Position numbers and translations under genes: made by a program. DNA of 64,000 nucleotides from DASPNM01 sp035626515 (GTDB lineage Bacteria; Bacteroidota; Bacteroidia; Chitinophagales; Chitinophagaceae), in the NCBI GenBank assembly GCA_035626515.1, contig DASPNM010000026.1, positions 1 through 64,000 on the forward strand. The letters run 5' to 3'. This document shows positions 6,935 through 15,831 of this stretch, in pieces; position 1 is the stretch's first letter; each line of letters opens with the position of its first letter. The notes under the pieces were generated by a model that was not told the origin of the DNA, searched no databases, and saw only the letters and a program-made list of their open reading frames with translations.

Positions 6935-8206
6935 TTAATAATTATTATTCAAAATTTCCTTCCCCTCCTCCTCCCACACCCGCACCAGGTGCAGCATCGT
7001 CTCCACTGCCTTATTCATGTCCTGGATGCTCACAAACTCATGCTTCGAGTGGATCGCCTGCTCGCCGGCGAACAGATTCGGGCAGGGCAGTCCCATGAAC
7101 GAAAGCCGGCTCCCGTCGGTGCCGCCGCGGATGCTCTCCATCTTCAGCTGCAGTCCCGCGCGGCGGATCGCCTCTTTTGCATACTCCACCACCTTCGGGT
7201 GCAAGTCCAGCACTTCTTTCATGTTCCGGTATTGCTCCGTCACGTTGAACTCAAACCGCGCCTGGGGATAGGTACGGATCAGCTCTTCGATCTGCGTGCG
7301 CAGGTAATCCTCTTTCTTTTTCAGTCCGTCGGTCTCGAAATCCCGGACGATAAACTCAATGCTGCATTTTTCCGCGATCCCTTCCATGCGCACGGGGTGA
7401 ATGAATCCTTTTCTTCCCTCGGTGGACTCCGGCGAGAGCCTGTCCTTCGGCAACGCCGCCAGGATCTCTCCGGCGATCTTCAGCGCGTTCACCATCTTGC
7501 CTTTGGCGTACCCGGGATGCGCGCTCACTCCGTGAATGATCACCTGCACCGCGTCGGCGCTGAACGTTTCGTCCTCCAGCGACCCGGCTTCGCCCCCGTC
7601 GAGCGTATAGGCCGCGTCCGCCCCAAGCCTTTCCAGATCCACTTTGGCGGTGCCCTTCCCCACTTCTTCATCGGGAGTGAACAGAATCCTGATCTTCCCA
7701 TGTGGAACGTCGGGATGCGTCACCAGGTAATGGGCGAGGTCCATGATTTCGGCCACGCCGGCCTTATCGTCGGCGCCGAGCAGCGTCAACCCCGATGCCG
7801 TAATGATATCGTTGCCCAGCTGGGTTTTCAGGTAGGGATACTCGTTGTAGCGGATCACCTGCGAAGGGTCATCGGGTAAGATCAGGTCCTGCCCCTGGTA
7901 ATTCCGGTGCACGATCGGCTTCACGCCGGTGCCGCTGCAATCGGGCGCCGTATCCACGTGTGCGCAAAAACAAATGGTCGGTACTGGTTTCTTGCTTGTC
8001 GCGGGGATGGTTGCGTATACGTAACCGAATTCATCCATCGCGGCATCGGTTATGCCCATTTCCTGCAGCTCGGACGCCAGCAGGCGGCTGAGATCTTTTT
8101 GTTTTTCCGTCGTCGGCTGTGTGTCGGATTGAGGATCGCTTTGTGTGTCGATCTGCACGTATTTCAGGAATCGTTCTGCCGCAGTATGCTTATAGCCAGG
8201 GATCAT
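6935..8206 (-). CDS. pepT: Peptidase T (tripeptide aminopeptidase)
   Basis: PepT is a cytosolic di-zinc M20 peptidase that removes the N-terminal residue of tripeptides. The 423 residues show all metal and catalytic landmarks: CAHVDTAPD (zinc His, catalytic Asp), GADDKAGVA (bridging Asp), TPDEEVGKG (catalytic and zinc Glu), YTLDGGEAGSLEDE, and HSKHEF near the C-terminus (zinc His). The open frame extends five codons further to a TTG at 8221, but that codon lies inside a perfect -7 box (8219-8226), so the ATG at 8206 is the start, with a leader of only a few bases. Confidence 0.96.
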   Translation of the reverse strand: MIPGYKHTAAERFLKYVQIDTQSDPQSDTQPTTEKQKDLSRLLASELQEMGITDAAMDEFGYVYATIPATSKKPVPTICFCAHVDTAPDCSGTGVKPIVHRNYQGQDLILPDDPSQVIRYNEYPYLKTQLGNDIITASGLTLLGADDKAGVAEIMDLAHYLVTHPDVPHGKIRILFTPDEEVGKGTAKVDLERLGADAAYTLDGGEAGSLEDETFSADAVQVIIHGVSAHPGYAKGKMVNALKIAGEILAALPKDRLSPESTEGRKGFIHPVRMEGIAEKCSIEFIVRDFETDGLKKKEDYLRTQIEELIRTYPQARFEFNVTEQYRNMKEVLDLHPKVVEYAKEAIRRAGLQLKMESIRGGTDGSRLSFMGLPCPNLFAGEQAIHSKHEFVSIQDMNKAVETMLHLVRVWEEEGKEILNNNY

Positions 8207-8218
8207 AATAAAGGGCGT

Positions 8219-8226
8219 CAAAGATA
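8219..8226 (-). promoter_or_regulatory. -7 promoter box of pepT
   Basis: TATCTTTG on the minus strand, a perfect TAnnTTTG, ends 12 nt before the ATG at 8206. It excludes the in-frame TTG at 8221 as start. On the plus strand a near-match, TATCTTTT (8264-8271), probably serves the divergent gene at 8294. Confidence 0.6.
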
Positions 8227-8293
8227 CGATATAGCGGCCGCTTGGCGGACCCGCAAATGTTCTTATCTTTTAGTGGACCAAAACCTAACGCAT

Positions 8294-8860
8294 ATGAAGA
8301 AATACGCAATCGGTGCGCTCGTTGGAGCCACCATTCTTTTTATTTGGCAGGGGCTATCGTGGATGCTCCTCGGGATCCATGACAGCGCGATGAAATACCA
8401 CCCCGCACAGGAGCAGATCATGCAGGTACTTAGCACAACCACCAAAGAAGATGGGCTGTACATGATGCCGAGCGCGGCCACGAAGGAAGAGCAAAAAGAA
8501 ATGATGAAGACAATGGAAGGCAAACCCTGGGCTTCGGTGATCTACCATGCGTCGCACGAAACTCAAACGGCCCGGCGGATGATCCGTGCCTTTCTTGTCG
8601 ACCTTTTCCTTGTTGTGGCCCTCATCTACATCCTGACGCGCGGTGGCACTCCTATTTTCCGCCGCGCCGTTTCTGCTTCGGTGGCGCTGGGCCTGATGCT
8701 GTTTCTCTGGAGTCCTTACATGGGCCATATCTGGTTCGATTTGCCGTGGCACATGATCCAGGGCGACCTGATTGATTCGGTAGTGGCCTGGGGACTGGTC
8801 GGTCTTTGGCTCGGCTGGTGGTTGAATCGCAGGCTCTCACCGCCCGCCGTTGCCGGCTGA
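8294..8860 (+). CDS. Integral membrane protein, family not recognised
   Basis: This 188-residue protein starts at MKKYAIGAL. The open frame runs upstream through pepT, but the ATG at 8294 follows a -7-like box (8264) by a normal leader. It has four likely membrane segments: about 3-25 (GALVGATILFIWQGLSWMLL), 100-118, 125-145 and 160-180. A ~65-residue polar loop between the first two contains PAQEQIMQVL and TKEEQKEMMKTMEGKP and is probably periplasmic. It ends in a Pro/Ala tail. No conserved catalytic motif is visible. A strong terminator follows directly, so it is a single-gene unit. Confidence 0.8.
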   Translation: MKKYAIGALVGATILFIWQGLSWMLLGIHDSAMKYHPAQEQIMQVLSTTTKEDGLYMMPSAATKEEQKEMMKTMEGKPWASVIYHASHETQTARRMIRAFLVDLFLVVALIYILTRGGTPIFRRAVSASVALGLMLFLWSPYMGHIWFDLPWHMIQGDLIDSVVAWGLVGLWLGWWLNRRLSPPAVAG

Positions 8861-8867
8861 AAAGAAT

Positions 8868-8902
8868 AAAGGTTCGCAGCACGACTGCGAACCTTTTCCT
8901 TT
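8868..8902 (+). terminator. Intrinsic terminator, probably bidirectional
   Basis: A 12-bp perfect stem (AAAGGTTCGCAG, 8868-8879; CTGCGAACCTTT, 8885-8896) with a 5-nt loop, then TCCTTTTC. It lies between the membrane protein and the convergent FKBP gene. Confidence 0.85.
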
Positions 8903-8918
8903 TCTTAATGACGCCTCT

Positions 8919-9377
8919 TTAACCGGGCAGGATAATGCGTGATTGTCCGCCCTCGATCTCCACCAGCTCGATGTCGAAGACTAATTCCTGGCCTGCAAGC
9001 GGATGATTGGCATCGAGCGTAACTGAACTTTGTTTAATTTCTGTTACGGTTACCTGGAAATTTTGCCCGCTGCCGTCGCTCATCATCAGCTGCATTCCTT
9101 CTTCCAGCTCCATGTCCTTCGGAAAGCGTTCCCGTGGCATGTCGATCACCATGTCGGGGTTGCGCGGTCCATAAGCCTGTTCTACTGGAATGTTGATGGT
9201 CTTTTTTTCTCCTACCGACATGCCGGAAACACCTTCGTCGAACCCAGGGATCACCATGCCACTTCCCACTTCAAACTCCAGGGGAGCTCTTCCTTCCGAA
9301 CTGTCGAACAGTTCGCCTGTTGTAAGTCTTCCGTGATAATGTACCCTGACCCGGTCGCCGCTTTTCGCTGTCTGCAT
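8919..9377 (-). CDS. FKBP-type peptidyl-prolyl isomerase, SlyD-like
   Basis: This 152-residue cytosolic protein catalyses cis-trans isomerisation of proline bonds and probably acts as a folding chaperone. GDRVRVHYHGRLTTGELFDS and PGFDEGVSGM form the split FKBP half-domains. The insert containing VIDMPRERFPKDMELEEGMQ and the closing DANHPLAGQELVFDIELV mark the SlyD architecture (FKBP with IF chaperone flap). It lacks SlyD's His-rich metal-binding tail. The frame extends 42 codons further upstream, but MQTAKSGD at 9377 is the family start; a -7-like TACCTTGC lies upstream. Confidence 0.93.
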   Translation of the reverse strand: MQTAKSGDRVRVHYHGRLTTGELFDSSEGRAPLEFEVGSGMVIPGFDEGVSGMSVGEKKTINIPVEQAYGPRNPDMVIDMPRERFPKDMELEEGMQLMMSDGSGQNFQVTVTEIKQSSVTLDANHPLAGQELVFDIELVEIEGGQSRIILPG

Positions 9378-9483
9378 TGAATTATTATTTTTTATTGTGC
9401 TTTTTTTTGGGTTTGCGCAAGGTACCCGAAATCTTTCACAAATTCTGTTATATTTTTTCGGGATATTTGAGTTTTTCATCAAT

Positions 9484-10722
9484 ATGAAACCACTCATCTT
9501 CATTGCAGTTTTGCTTGCATCTCTTCCTGTCGCTGGTCAGAAATTACAGGGCACACGAATCACTCCCGGCGCGGAGCGACTGGACGAATACCTGCCCCTG
9601 CTCCGTGGAAAAACGGTCGGCATTTTTGCCAACCACACGTCGCTGGTCGGAAACACACATTTGGTAGACACACTTCGGCACCTTGGAGTGAATGTCAAAG
9701 TAATTTTCGGACCGGAACACGGATTTCGCGGCACCGCCGATGCGGGCGAAAAAGTCGGCAACTATGTGGATCAGAGAACCGGGATCCCCGTAGTTTCCCT
9801 CTACGGGGCCAAACGGCGTCCCTCTGCGGAAGACGTGCAGGGAGTTGATATTCTCATCTTCGATATCCAGGACGTGGGCGTGCGTTTTTATACCTACATC
9901 TCATCACTTCAGGAATACATGGAGGCGGCTTTCGAAAACGACAAACCGCTGCTCCTTCTCGATCGTCCGAATCCGAACGGGTTTTATGTGGACGGCCCGG
10001 TGCTGGATCGAAAATTCAAATCGTTCGTGGGCATGCAGCCCGTGCCGATCGTATACGGAATGACGATTGGCGAATACGCAATGATGATCGCCGGCGAGCG
10101 TTGGCTCGGTTCCGACAAGGCGAATCAGAAATACGATCGTTTCCGCAATGCAAAGCCGACGCCTGACACACCGTTTCATTTTCTGGTGGTACGGAATGCT
10201 AATTACGATCATCGCAGCAAATACGTACTGCCGGTACGCCCCTCCCCGAATTTGCCCGAGATCCAGTCCGTATATCTTTATCCTTCCACCTGCCTGTTTG
10301 AAGGCACGGCGCTCAGCGAAGGGCGCGGCACCGACAAGCCTTTTCAAAAGATCGGGCATCCGGCGCTTCCGAAAAATCTCTATTCCTTTGTTCCCCGGCC
10401 GAATGAAGGGGCAAAAAATTCAAAGCACTATTTTCAGACCTGTTACGGGTGGTACCTCGGCGGTACGCCGGAGCAGGTACTGAAAAAAGTGAACAACCGC
10501 ATTCAGCTCGGCTGGCTGATCCAGGCATACAAGGTTTTCCCCGGGAAAGACAGCTTCTTTCTGAAATCGAACAGCTTCAACCGACTCGCGGGAAATGACG
10601 TGCTGATGCGCCAGATCCGGGAAAGCAAATCAGAGAAAGAGATCCGCAAGAGCTGGGAGCCGGCGCTGTCTGAGTTTAAAAAGATCCGTAAAAAATACCT
10701 GCTCTACCGAGACTTCGAATAA
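9484..10722 (+). CDS. namZ: DUF1343/NamZ-family exo-beta-N-acetylmuramidase
   Basis: The NamZ family releases N-acetylmuramic acid from the non-reducing ends of peptidoglycan fragments and serves cell-wall recycling. The 412-residue protein begins with a signal peptide (MKPLIFIAVLLASLPVAGQ) and so is exported. The family core is clear: GKTVGIFANHTSLV, VIFGPEHGFRG, IFDIQDVGVRFYTY, LLLLDRPNPNG, and EGTALSEGRGTDKPFQ. The conserved Glu in FGPEHG is the usual catalytic candidate. The open frame begins earlier, but only the ATG at 9484 gives a signal peptide. fmt follows 33 nt downstream and may share the transcript. Confidence 0.92.
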   Translation: MKPLIFIAVLLASLPVAGQKLQGTRITPGAERLDEYLPLLRGKTVGIFANHTSLVGNTHLVDTLRHLGVNVKVIFGPEHGFRGTADAGEKVGNYVDQRTGIPVVSLYGAKRRPSAEDVQGVDILIFDIQDVGVRFYTYISSLQEYMEAAFENDKPLLLLDRPNPNGFYVDGPVLDRKFKSFVGMQPVPIVYGMTIGEYAMMIAGERWLGSDKANQKYDRFRNAKPTPDTPFHFLVVRNANYDHRSKYVLPVRPSPNLPEIQSVYLYPSTCLFEGTALSEGRGTDKPFQKIGHPALPKNLYSFVPRPNEGAKNSKHYFQTCYGWYLGGTPEQVLKKVNNRIQLGWLIQAYKVFPGKDSFFLKSNSFNRLAGNDVLMRQIRESKSEKEIRKSWEPALSEFKKIRKKYLLYRDFE

Positions 10723-10755
10723 CAGCGTCTCGCATTTGATCTTTAGCTTGCGCGC

Positions 10756-11709
10756 ATGTCGACCGGTCACAACACACCCAGGATCGTATTCATGGGCACG
10801 CCCCTATTCGCCGTAGCCTCGCTCGATGCCTTGCTGCAGGAAGGATTTCCCGTGGTAGGCGTGGTTACAGCACCCGACCGCCCGGCCGGTCGTGGTATGC
10901 GACCGCGCGAAAGCGAAGTGAAGCAGTTCGCTGCACAGCACAAGCTGTCGTTGCTTCAGCCGGAGAAACTAAAGGACCCTGTATTTGTCGAAAAACTTCG
11001 CTCGTGGAACGCAGATCTTCAGGTAGTAGTGGCTTTCCGCATGCTCCCAAAAATTGTTTGGAGCATGCCGCCGATGGGAACGATCAACCTGCACGCTTCC
11101 CTGCTTCCGCAGTACCGCGGTGCCGCGCCGATCAACTGGGCGATCATCAACGGTGAAAGGAAAACAGGGCTCACCACTTTCCGATTGAAGCACGAGGTGG
11201 ACACGGGTGATATCCTCATGCAGGAGCAGCTCATCATCGGCGAAAACGAATCCGCGGGCGAGCTGCACGATCGAATGAAAGAATCGGGTGCAGGACTTTT
11301 GGTGCGTACGATACGGGCACTGACCCGCGGCGAGCTCGTGCCGCTGAGCCAGGAAAGCTTTCTGAGAGACCAAACCGATGTACTGAAGACGGCTCCGAAG
11401 ATAACGCCGGAAACCTGCCGGATTCGCTGGGAGGAAGCGGCTGAAAAAATCCATAACCTGGTGCGCGGACTTTCGCCGACGCCGGGAGCGTTCACAGAAT
11501 TCGACGGCAGGATCATGAAGATCTTCCGCAGCCGTTACGAGCGACTCCAGCACTCGAGGCCTCCGGGTTCATACGAAACCGATCAGCGCAGCTTTCTGCG
11601 CTTCAACTGCGCCGATGGTCAGCTCTATGTGCTGGATCTTCAGCTCGAAGGAAGAAAGAAAATGCAGGTAGAAGATTTTCTGCGCGGATACCGGTTCGGA
11701 TCTCAATAG
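10756..11709 (+). CDS. fmt: Methionyl-tRNA formyltransferase
   Basis: Fmt formylates Met on the initiator tRNA with 10-formyltetrahydrofolate. The 317 residues contain RIVFMGTPLFAV at the start, the formyl-donor site NLHASLLPQYRGAAPINWAI (catalytic Asn, His and later Asp in HEVDTGDIL), and a C-terminal OB-like domain from about residue 205. Length is standard. Its stop overlaps the stop of the convergent LysM gene by a few bases, leaving no space for a terminator between them. Confidence 0.97.
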   Translation: MSTGHNTPRIVFMGTPLFAVASLDALLQEGFPVVGVVTAPDRPAGRGMRPRESEVKQFAAQHKLSLLQPEKLKDPVFVEKLRSWNADLQVVVAFRMLPKIVWSMPPMGTINLHASLLPQYRGAAPINWAIINGERKTGLTTFRLKHEVDTGDILMQEQLIIGENESAGELHDRMKESGAGLLVRTIRALTRGELVPLSQESFLRDQTDVLKTAPKITPETCRIRWEEAAEKIHNLVRGLSPTPGAFTEFDGRIMKIFRSRYERLQHSRPPGSYETDQRSFLRFNCADGQLYVLDLQLEGRKKMQVEDFLRGYRFGSQ

Positions 11710-12626
11710 ACAATGCGAACGATGAATTTCTCCTCGCCCGTAACCTGCAGGGCGGCGGCCGCCGCATCGCTGATGCGGATGCGATACCCATCATTGAGCG
11801 GTATGTTGCTCATTTCACCCAGCACCTTCGCATATACGATCCTGCTGTTCGAAACATTTACCAGCCTTACGATTGTGCCGGGCGAAACGCCCGTGAACAG
11901 CAGGTAATATTTCGCATCCTTCCAACCGGCCCCAGTTCGGAAAATACCCGAAGTCACTGTTTCGCTTTTGGAAGCGGGCTCGGAACGGATCTGCTCCAGG
12001 AACGATTCCCTGAAATATCCGTCGCCAGGAATCTCTGTTGTTCCGGCGGGTTTCGGATTTTCATTTCGAACCACCGGTTGTGGCGGAACATCTTTGACTG
12101 TTTCGGCAACTTTTATTTCGTCTTTCTTTTCTTCTTTTTTCTCTTCGGTACGCGTCGCCTCCTGCACCGCAACCGGTTGTGCGACGGTCGCCTGCGGAGC
12201 AACGAGAAAGCCTACAATCAGACGGCTGCCTGCGCGCAGGTTGTCCGACTCCAGCCTGTTCCACTTCCGGATGCTGCCAAGCGGTACATCATTTGCCGCT
12301 GCACTTACCCGCATCAGCCCTTCTTTTTCGCCCACGACATAGAATACCGGCGTGCCGTTGTCGGTACTCTGCGAAAAATTCACACCGAGAGGAATCATGA
12401 TCGCCTGTCCCAGGCTCAGTCCCTTCGTCATGTCCAGTTTATTGAACGCTGCGATTTCCTTTGGGTGCACATTGTACAATCGGCCTATCGAATAAAAATT
12501 TTCCTTCGCAGTCACCTTGTGCTCCAGGTAAAGTCCCTGCTGATTGTTGCGGATGATCCAGTCGGTTTGTGCGAAGCAGGCGCAGCAAAGCAACACGGCA
12601 ACCGACAGGCAGAGTAGTTTTTTCAT
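11703..12626 (-). CDS. Secreted protein with two LysM-like domains
   Basis: This 307-residue protein starts at MKKLLCLSVAVLL, with a signal peptide ending near CFAQ. The first LysM domain (HKVTAKENFYSIGRLYNVHP to LGQAIMIPL) is canonical; a second, more diverged one follows (VGEKEGLMRVSAAANDV to SRLIVGFL). A Lys/Glu/Pro-rich linker follows, then a C-terminal region I do not recognise (AKYYLLFTGVSPGTIVRLVN). LysM domains bind the glycan backbone of peptidoglycan, so a periplasmic wall-binding role is likely. No hydrolase domain is visible. A near-consensus -7 box (CATCTTTG) lies just upstream. Confidence 0.88.
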   Translation of the reverse strand: MKKLLCLSVAVLLCCACFAQTDWIIRNNQQGLYLEHKVTAKENFYSIGRLYNVHPKEIAAFNKLDMTKGLSLGQAIMIPLGVNFSQSTDNGTPVFYVVGEKEGLMRVSAAANDVPLGSIRKWNRLESDNLRAGSRLIVGFLVAPQATVAQPVAVQEATRTEEKKEEKKDEIKVAETVKDVPPQPVVRNENPKPAGTTEIPGDGYFRESFLEQIRSEPASKSETVTSGIFRTGAGWKDAKYYLLFTGVSPGTIVRLVNVSNSRIVYAKVLGEMSNIPLNDGYRIRISDAAAAALQVTGEEKFIVRIVY

Positions 12627-12678
12627 GATTGGGTTTTGACAGTACAAAGATGGAAAAATTTCCTGTTCTCACCGGTAC

Positions 12679-14022
12679 TTAACGGTCTTTTAGGATTCGG
12701 AGCTGTTTGGGGTAGTAATTGTTCAGCCGGCTGGAAAGCACATTGATCCACCCCAGCGGGTGACCCGAGCGGGTGGTTACGAGCTGCCATCCCTTCGGCA
12801 ATGTGAGCTGCAGTTCGTCCTTACGCAGGTATCGGATCGCCTGGTCATCATCCAGTATCTTGCGTGGTACCGAAGCATTCACGAGACCGCTCATGGCAAG
12901 CGCGTGTGCGGGGATGAATTTGTCCCTTGCCATTTCGCCGGCTGCGACTCCAGAGTAAACCACGCGAAGCTTCGCAGACACGATTGACATTTCTTCCGAC
13001 ACGGACTCAGGCCAGGCCAGTATTTCACGGTCGCGTTTCATCAATTCGAAATTTTCTGTGTTCATCCATGCGGCAACCTGCTTTCTTTCGTTCGCGCTAA
13101 GTTGTTCCATCGTTCTTTCGAATCTGTAGGAAAGTGACTGCGTTTGGCCAGGCTTGCGCATTACCGCAAGAAAAAACCCCTCCCCTTTGACGCGATGCGG
13201 CCAGAAACGATAACCGCCGCGAAAAGGTTCGATATTCCATTGCTCATCCAAGCGAAGCGAAACTGCCTCAGCTCCCAGTTCACGCTGCAGCCACTCCAAT
13301 ATGTCTTCGTTTTCCCGCTGCGAGTAGCTGCAGGTGGAATAAATGAGAATGCCTCCCCCCTTCAATGCCGGCCAGGCATCCGCAACAATTCGCTGCTGCC
13401 TTTGCGAGCAGAGCTGCACGTGACTTTCGCTCCACTCCAAAATCGCGTCCTCATCGCGGCGAAAGAGGCCGCTGCCGCTGCAGGGTGCATCGACTACCAG
13501 CACATCGAAATACTGCGGAAGCGTTGAGAAAACAGCAGGATCCGATGATGTCACAACCGCGTTGCGCGCGCCCCAGCGTACGATATTGTCGTTAAGAATC
13601 TTCGCGCGCCCGCGGATCACTTCGTTGCTCACCAGCAAGCTTCCTTCGGCGATCAGCGACTCAATGTTGGTGGATTTTCCCCCGGGAGCCGCGCTGAGAT
13701 CGAGAATGCGCAGCGGTTGCGAAAGATCGACCGATTGCGTCAGGGCCTGTTCCAGGAACATGCTGCTCGCTTCCTGGACGTAATAACACCCCGCGTGAAA
13801 TTCAGGATCGAAAGTAAAGGACGGGCGTTCTTTCAGATAATAACCCCATTTACTCCAGGGCACTGCTTCCTGCACCAGCTCAAGACAATTGCGGCAGGGC
13901 TTTCGCGGGTTCAGCCGGATCGATGTGAGCGATTGCGGCCATTGGTGCACGGAAACGAATTCGTTCCGGTCAAAGCCGGGCAGGCCTTCTAGTGACTGGA
14001 GCAATTCTTCAGGAAGGTTCAC
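12679..14022 (-). CDS. rsmF: RNA (cytosine-C5)-methyltransferase, NOL1/NOP2/Sun (RsmF-like)
   Basis: This 447-residue SAM-dependent enzyme belongs to the RsmF/YebU group that makes 5-methylcytosine in rRNA. The catalytic core has LDLSAAPGGKSTN, DAPCSGSGLFRRDED (Cys that releases product) and IYSTCSYSQRENE (nucleophilic Cys). A C-terminal RNA-binding region ends in HPLGWINVLSSRLNN, typical of RsmF. The start is GTG at 14022, and a perfect -7 box (TAGCTTTG) ends 4 nt before it, so the mRNA is probably leaderless. The rRNA target cannot be read from sequence. Confidence 0.93.
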   Translation of the reverse strand: MNLPEELLQSLEGLPGFDRNEFVSVHQWPQSLTSIRLNPRKPCRNCLELVQEAVPWSKWGYYLKERPSFTFDPEFHAGCYYVQEASSMFLEQALTQSVDLSQPLRILDLSAAPGGKSTNIESLIAEGSLLVSNEVIRGRAKILNDNIVRWGARNAVVTSSDPAVFSTLPQYFDVLVVDAPCSGSGLFRRDEDAILEWSESHVQLCSQRQQRIVADAWPALKGGGILIYSTCSYSQRENEDILEWLQRELGAEAVSLRLDEQWNIEPFRGGYRFWPHRVKGEGFFLAVMRKPGQTQSLSYRFERTMEQLSANERKQVAAWMNTENFELMKRDREILAWPESVSEEMSIVSAKLRVVYSGVAAGEMARDKFIPAHALAMSGLVNASVPRKILDDDQAIRYLRKDELQLTLPKGWQLVTTRSGHPLGWINVLSSRLNNYYPKQLRILKDR

Positions 14023-14026
14023 AGCG

Positions 14027-14034
14027 CAAAGCTA
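14027..14034 (-). promoter_or_regulatory. -7 promoter box of the RsmF-like gene, leaderless spacing
   Basis: TAGCTTTG on the minus strand ends 4 nt before the GTG start at 14022, the same spacing as at ribD, prmC, the E1 fusion and the aminotransferase. Confidence 0.65.
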
Positions 14035-14077
14035 ACGGTGGCTGGGTTGTTCCCGATAAAACAGCGAAGTGAAGGGC

Positions 14078-15478
14078 TCACAAATTTTTGATCTCTGCGA
14101 TAAGGTCCTGCAGCACCTTTTTCGCGTCGCCAAAAAGCATGGAAGTCTTGTTGCGAAAGAAAAGATCGTTTTCGATGCCTGCGTAGCCCGGTTTCATGCT
14201 CCGCTTGTTTACGATCACGTTGCGGGCAAGTTCCACATCAAGAATCGGCATGCCGTAAATCGGCGAAGAAGAATCTGACTTTGCGGCAGGATTTACCACA
14301 TCGTTTGCTCCAAGCACGAGCACTACATCGGTGGATGGAAACTCTTCATTAGCCTGCTCCATCTCCAAAAGTTTCTCATAGTTTACATCGGCCTCCGCCA
14401 GGAGCACGTTCATGTGCCCGGGCATGCGGCCGGCGACGGGATGGATGGCGTATTTCACCTGCACACCTTTCGATTCAAGCAGCTTTTCCAGATCGTGACA
14501 CGCATGCTGCGCCTGCGCGACGGCAAGGCCGTATCCCGGAACGATCATCACCTTATTCGCGTAGCTCATCAGCACTGCGGTATCACTGAGCGTGATCTGC
14601 TTGTAGCTGCCCTGCTCTTTTTTGCCGGCAGCAACGCCATTGTTTGCCCCAAATGAACCAATAAGCACATTCGAGAGCGAACGGTTCATTGCCCGGCACA
14701 TGAGAATGGTGAGAAGTGTTCCTGCTGCGCCGACCAGGATGCCCCCGGTAAGCATGACCTTGTTGTCGTAAAGAAATCCGCCAAAGGCGGCGGCCACCCC
14801 GGTAAATGAGTTCAGCAGCGATATGACCACCGGCATGTCTGCGCCGCCGATCGGCATCACGAAAAGCACGCCGTACAATAATGAAAATGCAAGCACGGCG
14901 TAAACGAGCGCCTCAGCCCGGGCAGGCGCGCCAACGGTAATCCAGGTCGCGAGTCCAAGGGCCGCAATCAGCAGGATGAGGTTCACGAAATGTTGCCCGC
15001 GGAATGAAAAGTCCCGGATGCGACCGTTGAGCTTTCCCCAGGCAACAATACTTCCCGCGAACGAAACAGAACCTATGATCAGTCCGGCAAAAATGATCGC
15101 CAGCATGGCCAGCGGTTGTTCCGGCGCATGTTGCAGATGGCCGAACTCGATCAGGGAGATGAGCGCGGCGCAGGCCCCTCCCATTCCGTTGAACATGCTC
15201 ACCATCTCCGGCATCGCCGTCATTTTCACTTTTTTCGCGGCCAGCGTTCCGATCACTCCGCCGATGAGGATTCCTCCGAATATCCAGGCATGGTTTCCCA
15301 GCTTTTCGCCGGCTTGGTCGCGGTAAAGGAAAATGGTGCCGGCGATCGCGATCGTCATCCCCGCGGCGGCGAGCAGGTTCCCGTTCCGCGCGGTGGCCGG
15401 ATTGGAAAGCATCTTCAGCCCGAGGATGAAGGTCACGGCGCCAACGAGGTAGCAAACGGTGAGTATGTTGATCTCCAT
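14078..15478 (-). CDS. pntB: NAD(P) transhydrogenase, beta subunit
   Basis: PntB supplies most of the proton channel (domain II) and the NADP(H)-binding domain III of the proton-translocating transhydrogenase, which makes NADPH from NADH using the proton gradient. The 466 residues have about nine hydrophobic segments in the first ~280, then the soluble domain with IVPGYGLAVAQAQHACHDL and VLGANDVVNPAAKSD, the Rossmann and NADP sites. It is the third gene of pntAA-pntAB-pntB, 27 nt after pntAB. Confidence 0.96.
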   Translation of the reverse strand: MEINILTVCYLVGAVTFILGLKMLSNPATARNGNLLAAAGMTIAIAGTIFLYRDQAGEKLGNHAWIFGGILIGGVIGTLAAKKVKMTAMPEMVSMFNGMGGACAALISLIEFGHLQHAPEQPLAMLAIIFAGLIIGSVSFAGSIVAWGKLNGRIRDFSFRGQHFVNLILLIAALGLATWITVGAPARAEALVYAVLAFSLLYGVLFVMPIGGADMPVVISLLNSFTGVAAAFGGFLYDNKVMLTGGILVGAAGTLLTILMCRAMNRSLSNVLIGSFGANNGVAAGKKEQGSYKQITLSDTAVLMSYANKVMIVPGYGLAVAQAQHACHDLEKLLESKGVQVKYAIHPVAGRMPGHMNVLLAEADVNYEKLLEMEQANEEFPSTDVVLVLGANDVVNPAAKSDSSSPIYGMPILDVELARNVIVNKRSMKPGYAGIENDLFFRNKTSMLFGDAKKVLQDLIAEIKNL

Positions 15479-15505
15479 GCGTTCATGGTGAACGGTTGGT
15501 TCCGC

Positions 15506-15829
15506 TCACTGCTTTTTTGGGTTCTTCTTTTTGCGAAACATTTCGAGCATGCGGTCGGTCACCACGAACCCACCGACGACATTGAGGGTCCCCAGCACCA
15601 CGGCGAGGAATCCCAACCCGAGCGCGAGATAATTACCTGGATCGGCCTTTCCCATCACGATAATCGCCCCGATGATCACCACCCCATGGATTGCGTTGGC
15701 TCCGCTCATCAGCGGTGTATGCAGCACGCTGGGCACCCGCCCGATCACTTCCACCCCGACAAATATCATCAGGATCACGATGTAAATGATCTGCTGGTTT
15801 TCCGTGATCCAGTTCAACAAATTCTGCAT
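15506..15829 (-). CDS. pntAB: NAD(P) transhydrogenase, alpha-2 membrane subunit
   Basis: This 107-residue protein corresponds to the C-terminal membrane part of PntA in bacteria with a two-gene enzyme. Three or four hydrophobic segments are visible: IIYIVILMIFVGVEVIG, AIHGVVIIGAIIVMG and ALGLGFLAVVLGTLNVVGGF. VPSVLHTPLMSGANAIHG is the conserved loop of domain II. It starts 2 nt after the pntAA stop, so it is tightly coupled. Confidence 0.95.
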   Translation of the reverse strand: MQNLLNWITENQQIIYIVILMIFVGVEVIGRVPSVLHTPLMSGANAIHGVVIIGAIIVMGKADPGNYLALGLGFLAVVLGTLNVVGGFVVTDRMLEMFRKKKNPKKQ

Positions 15830-15831
15830 GA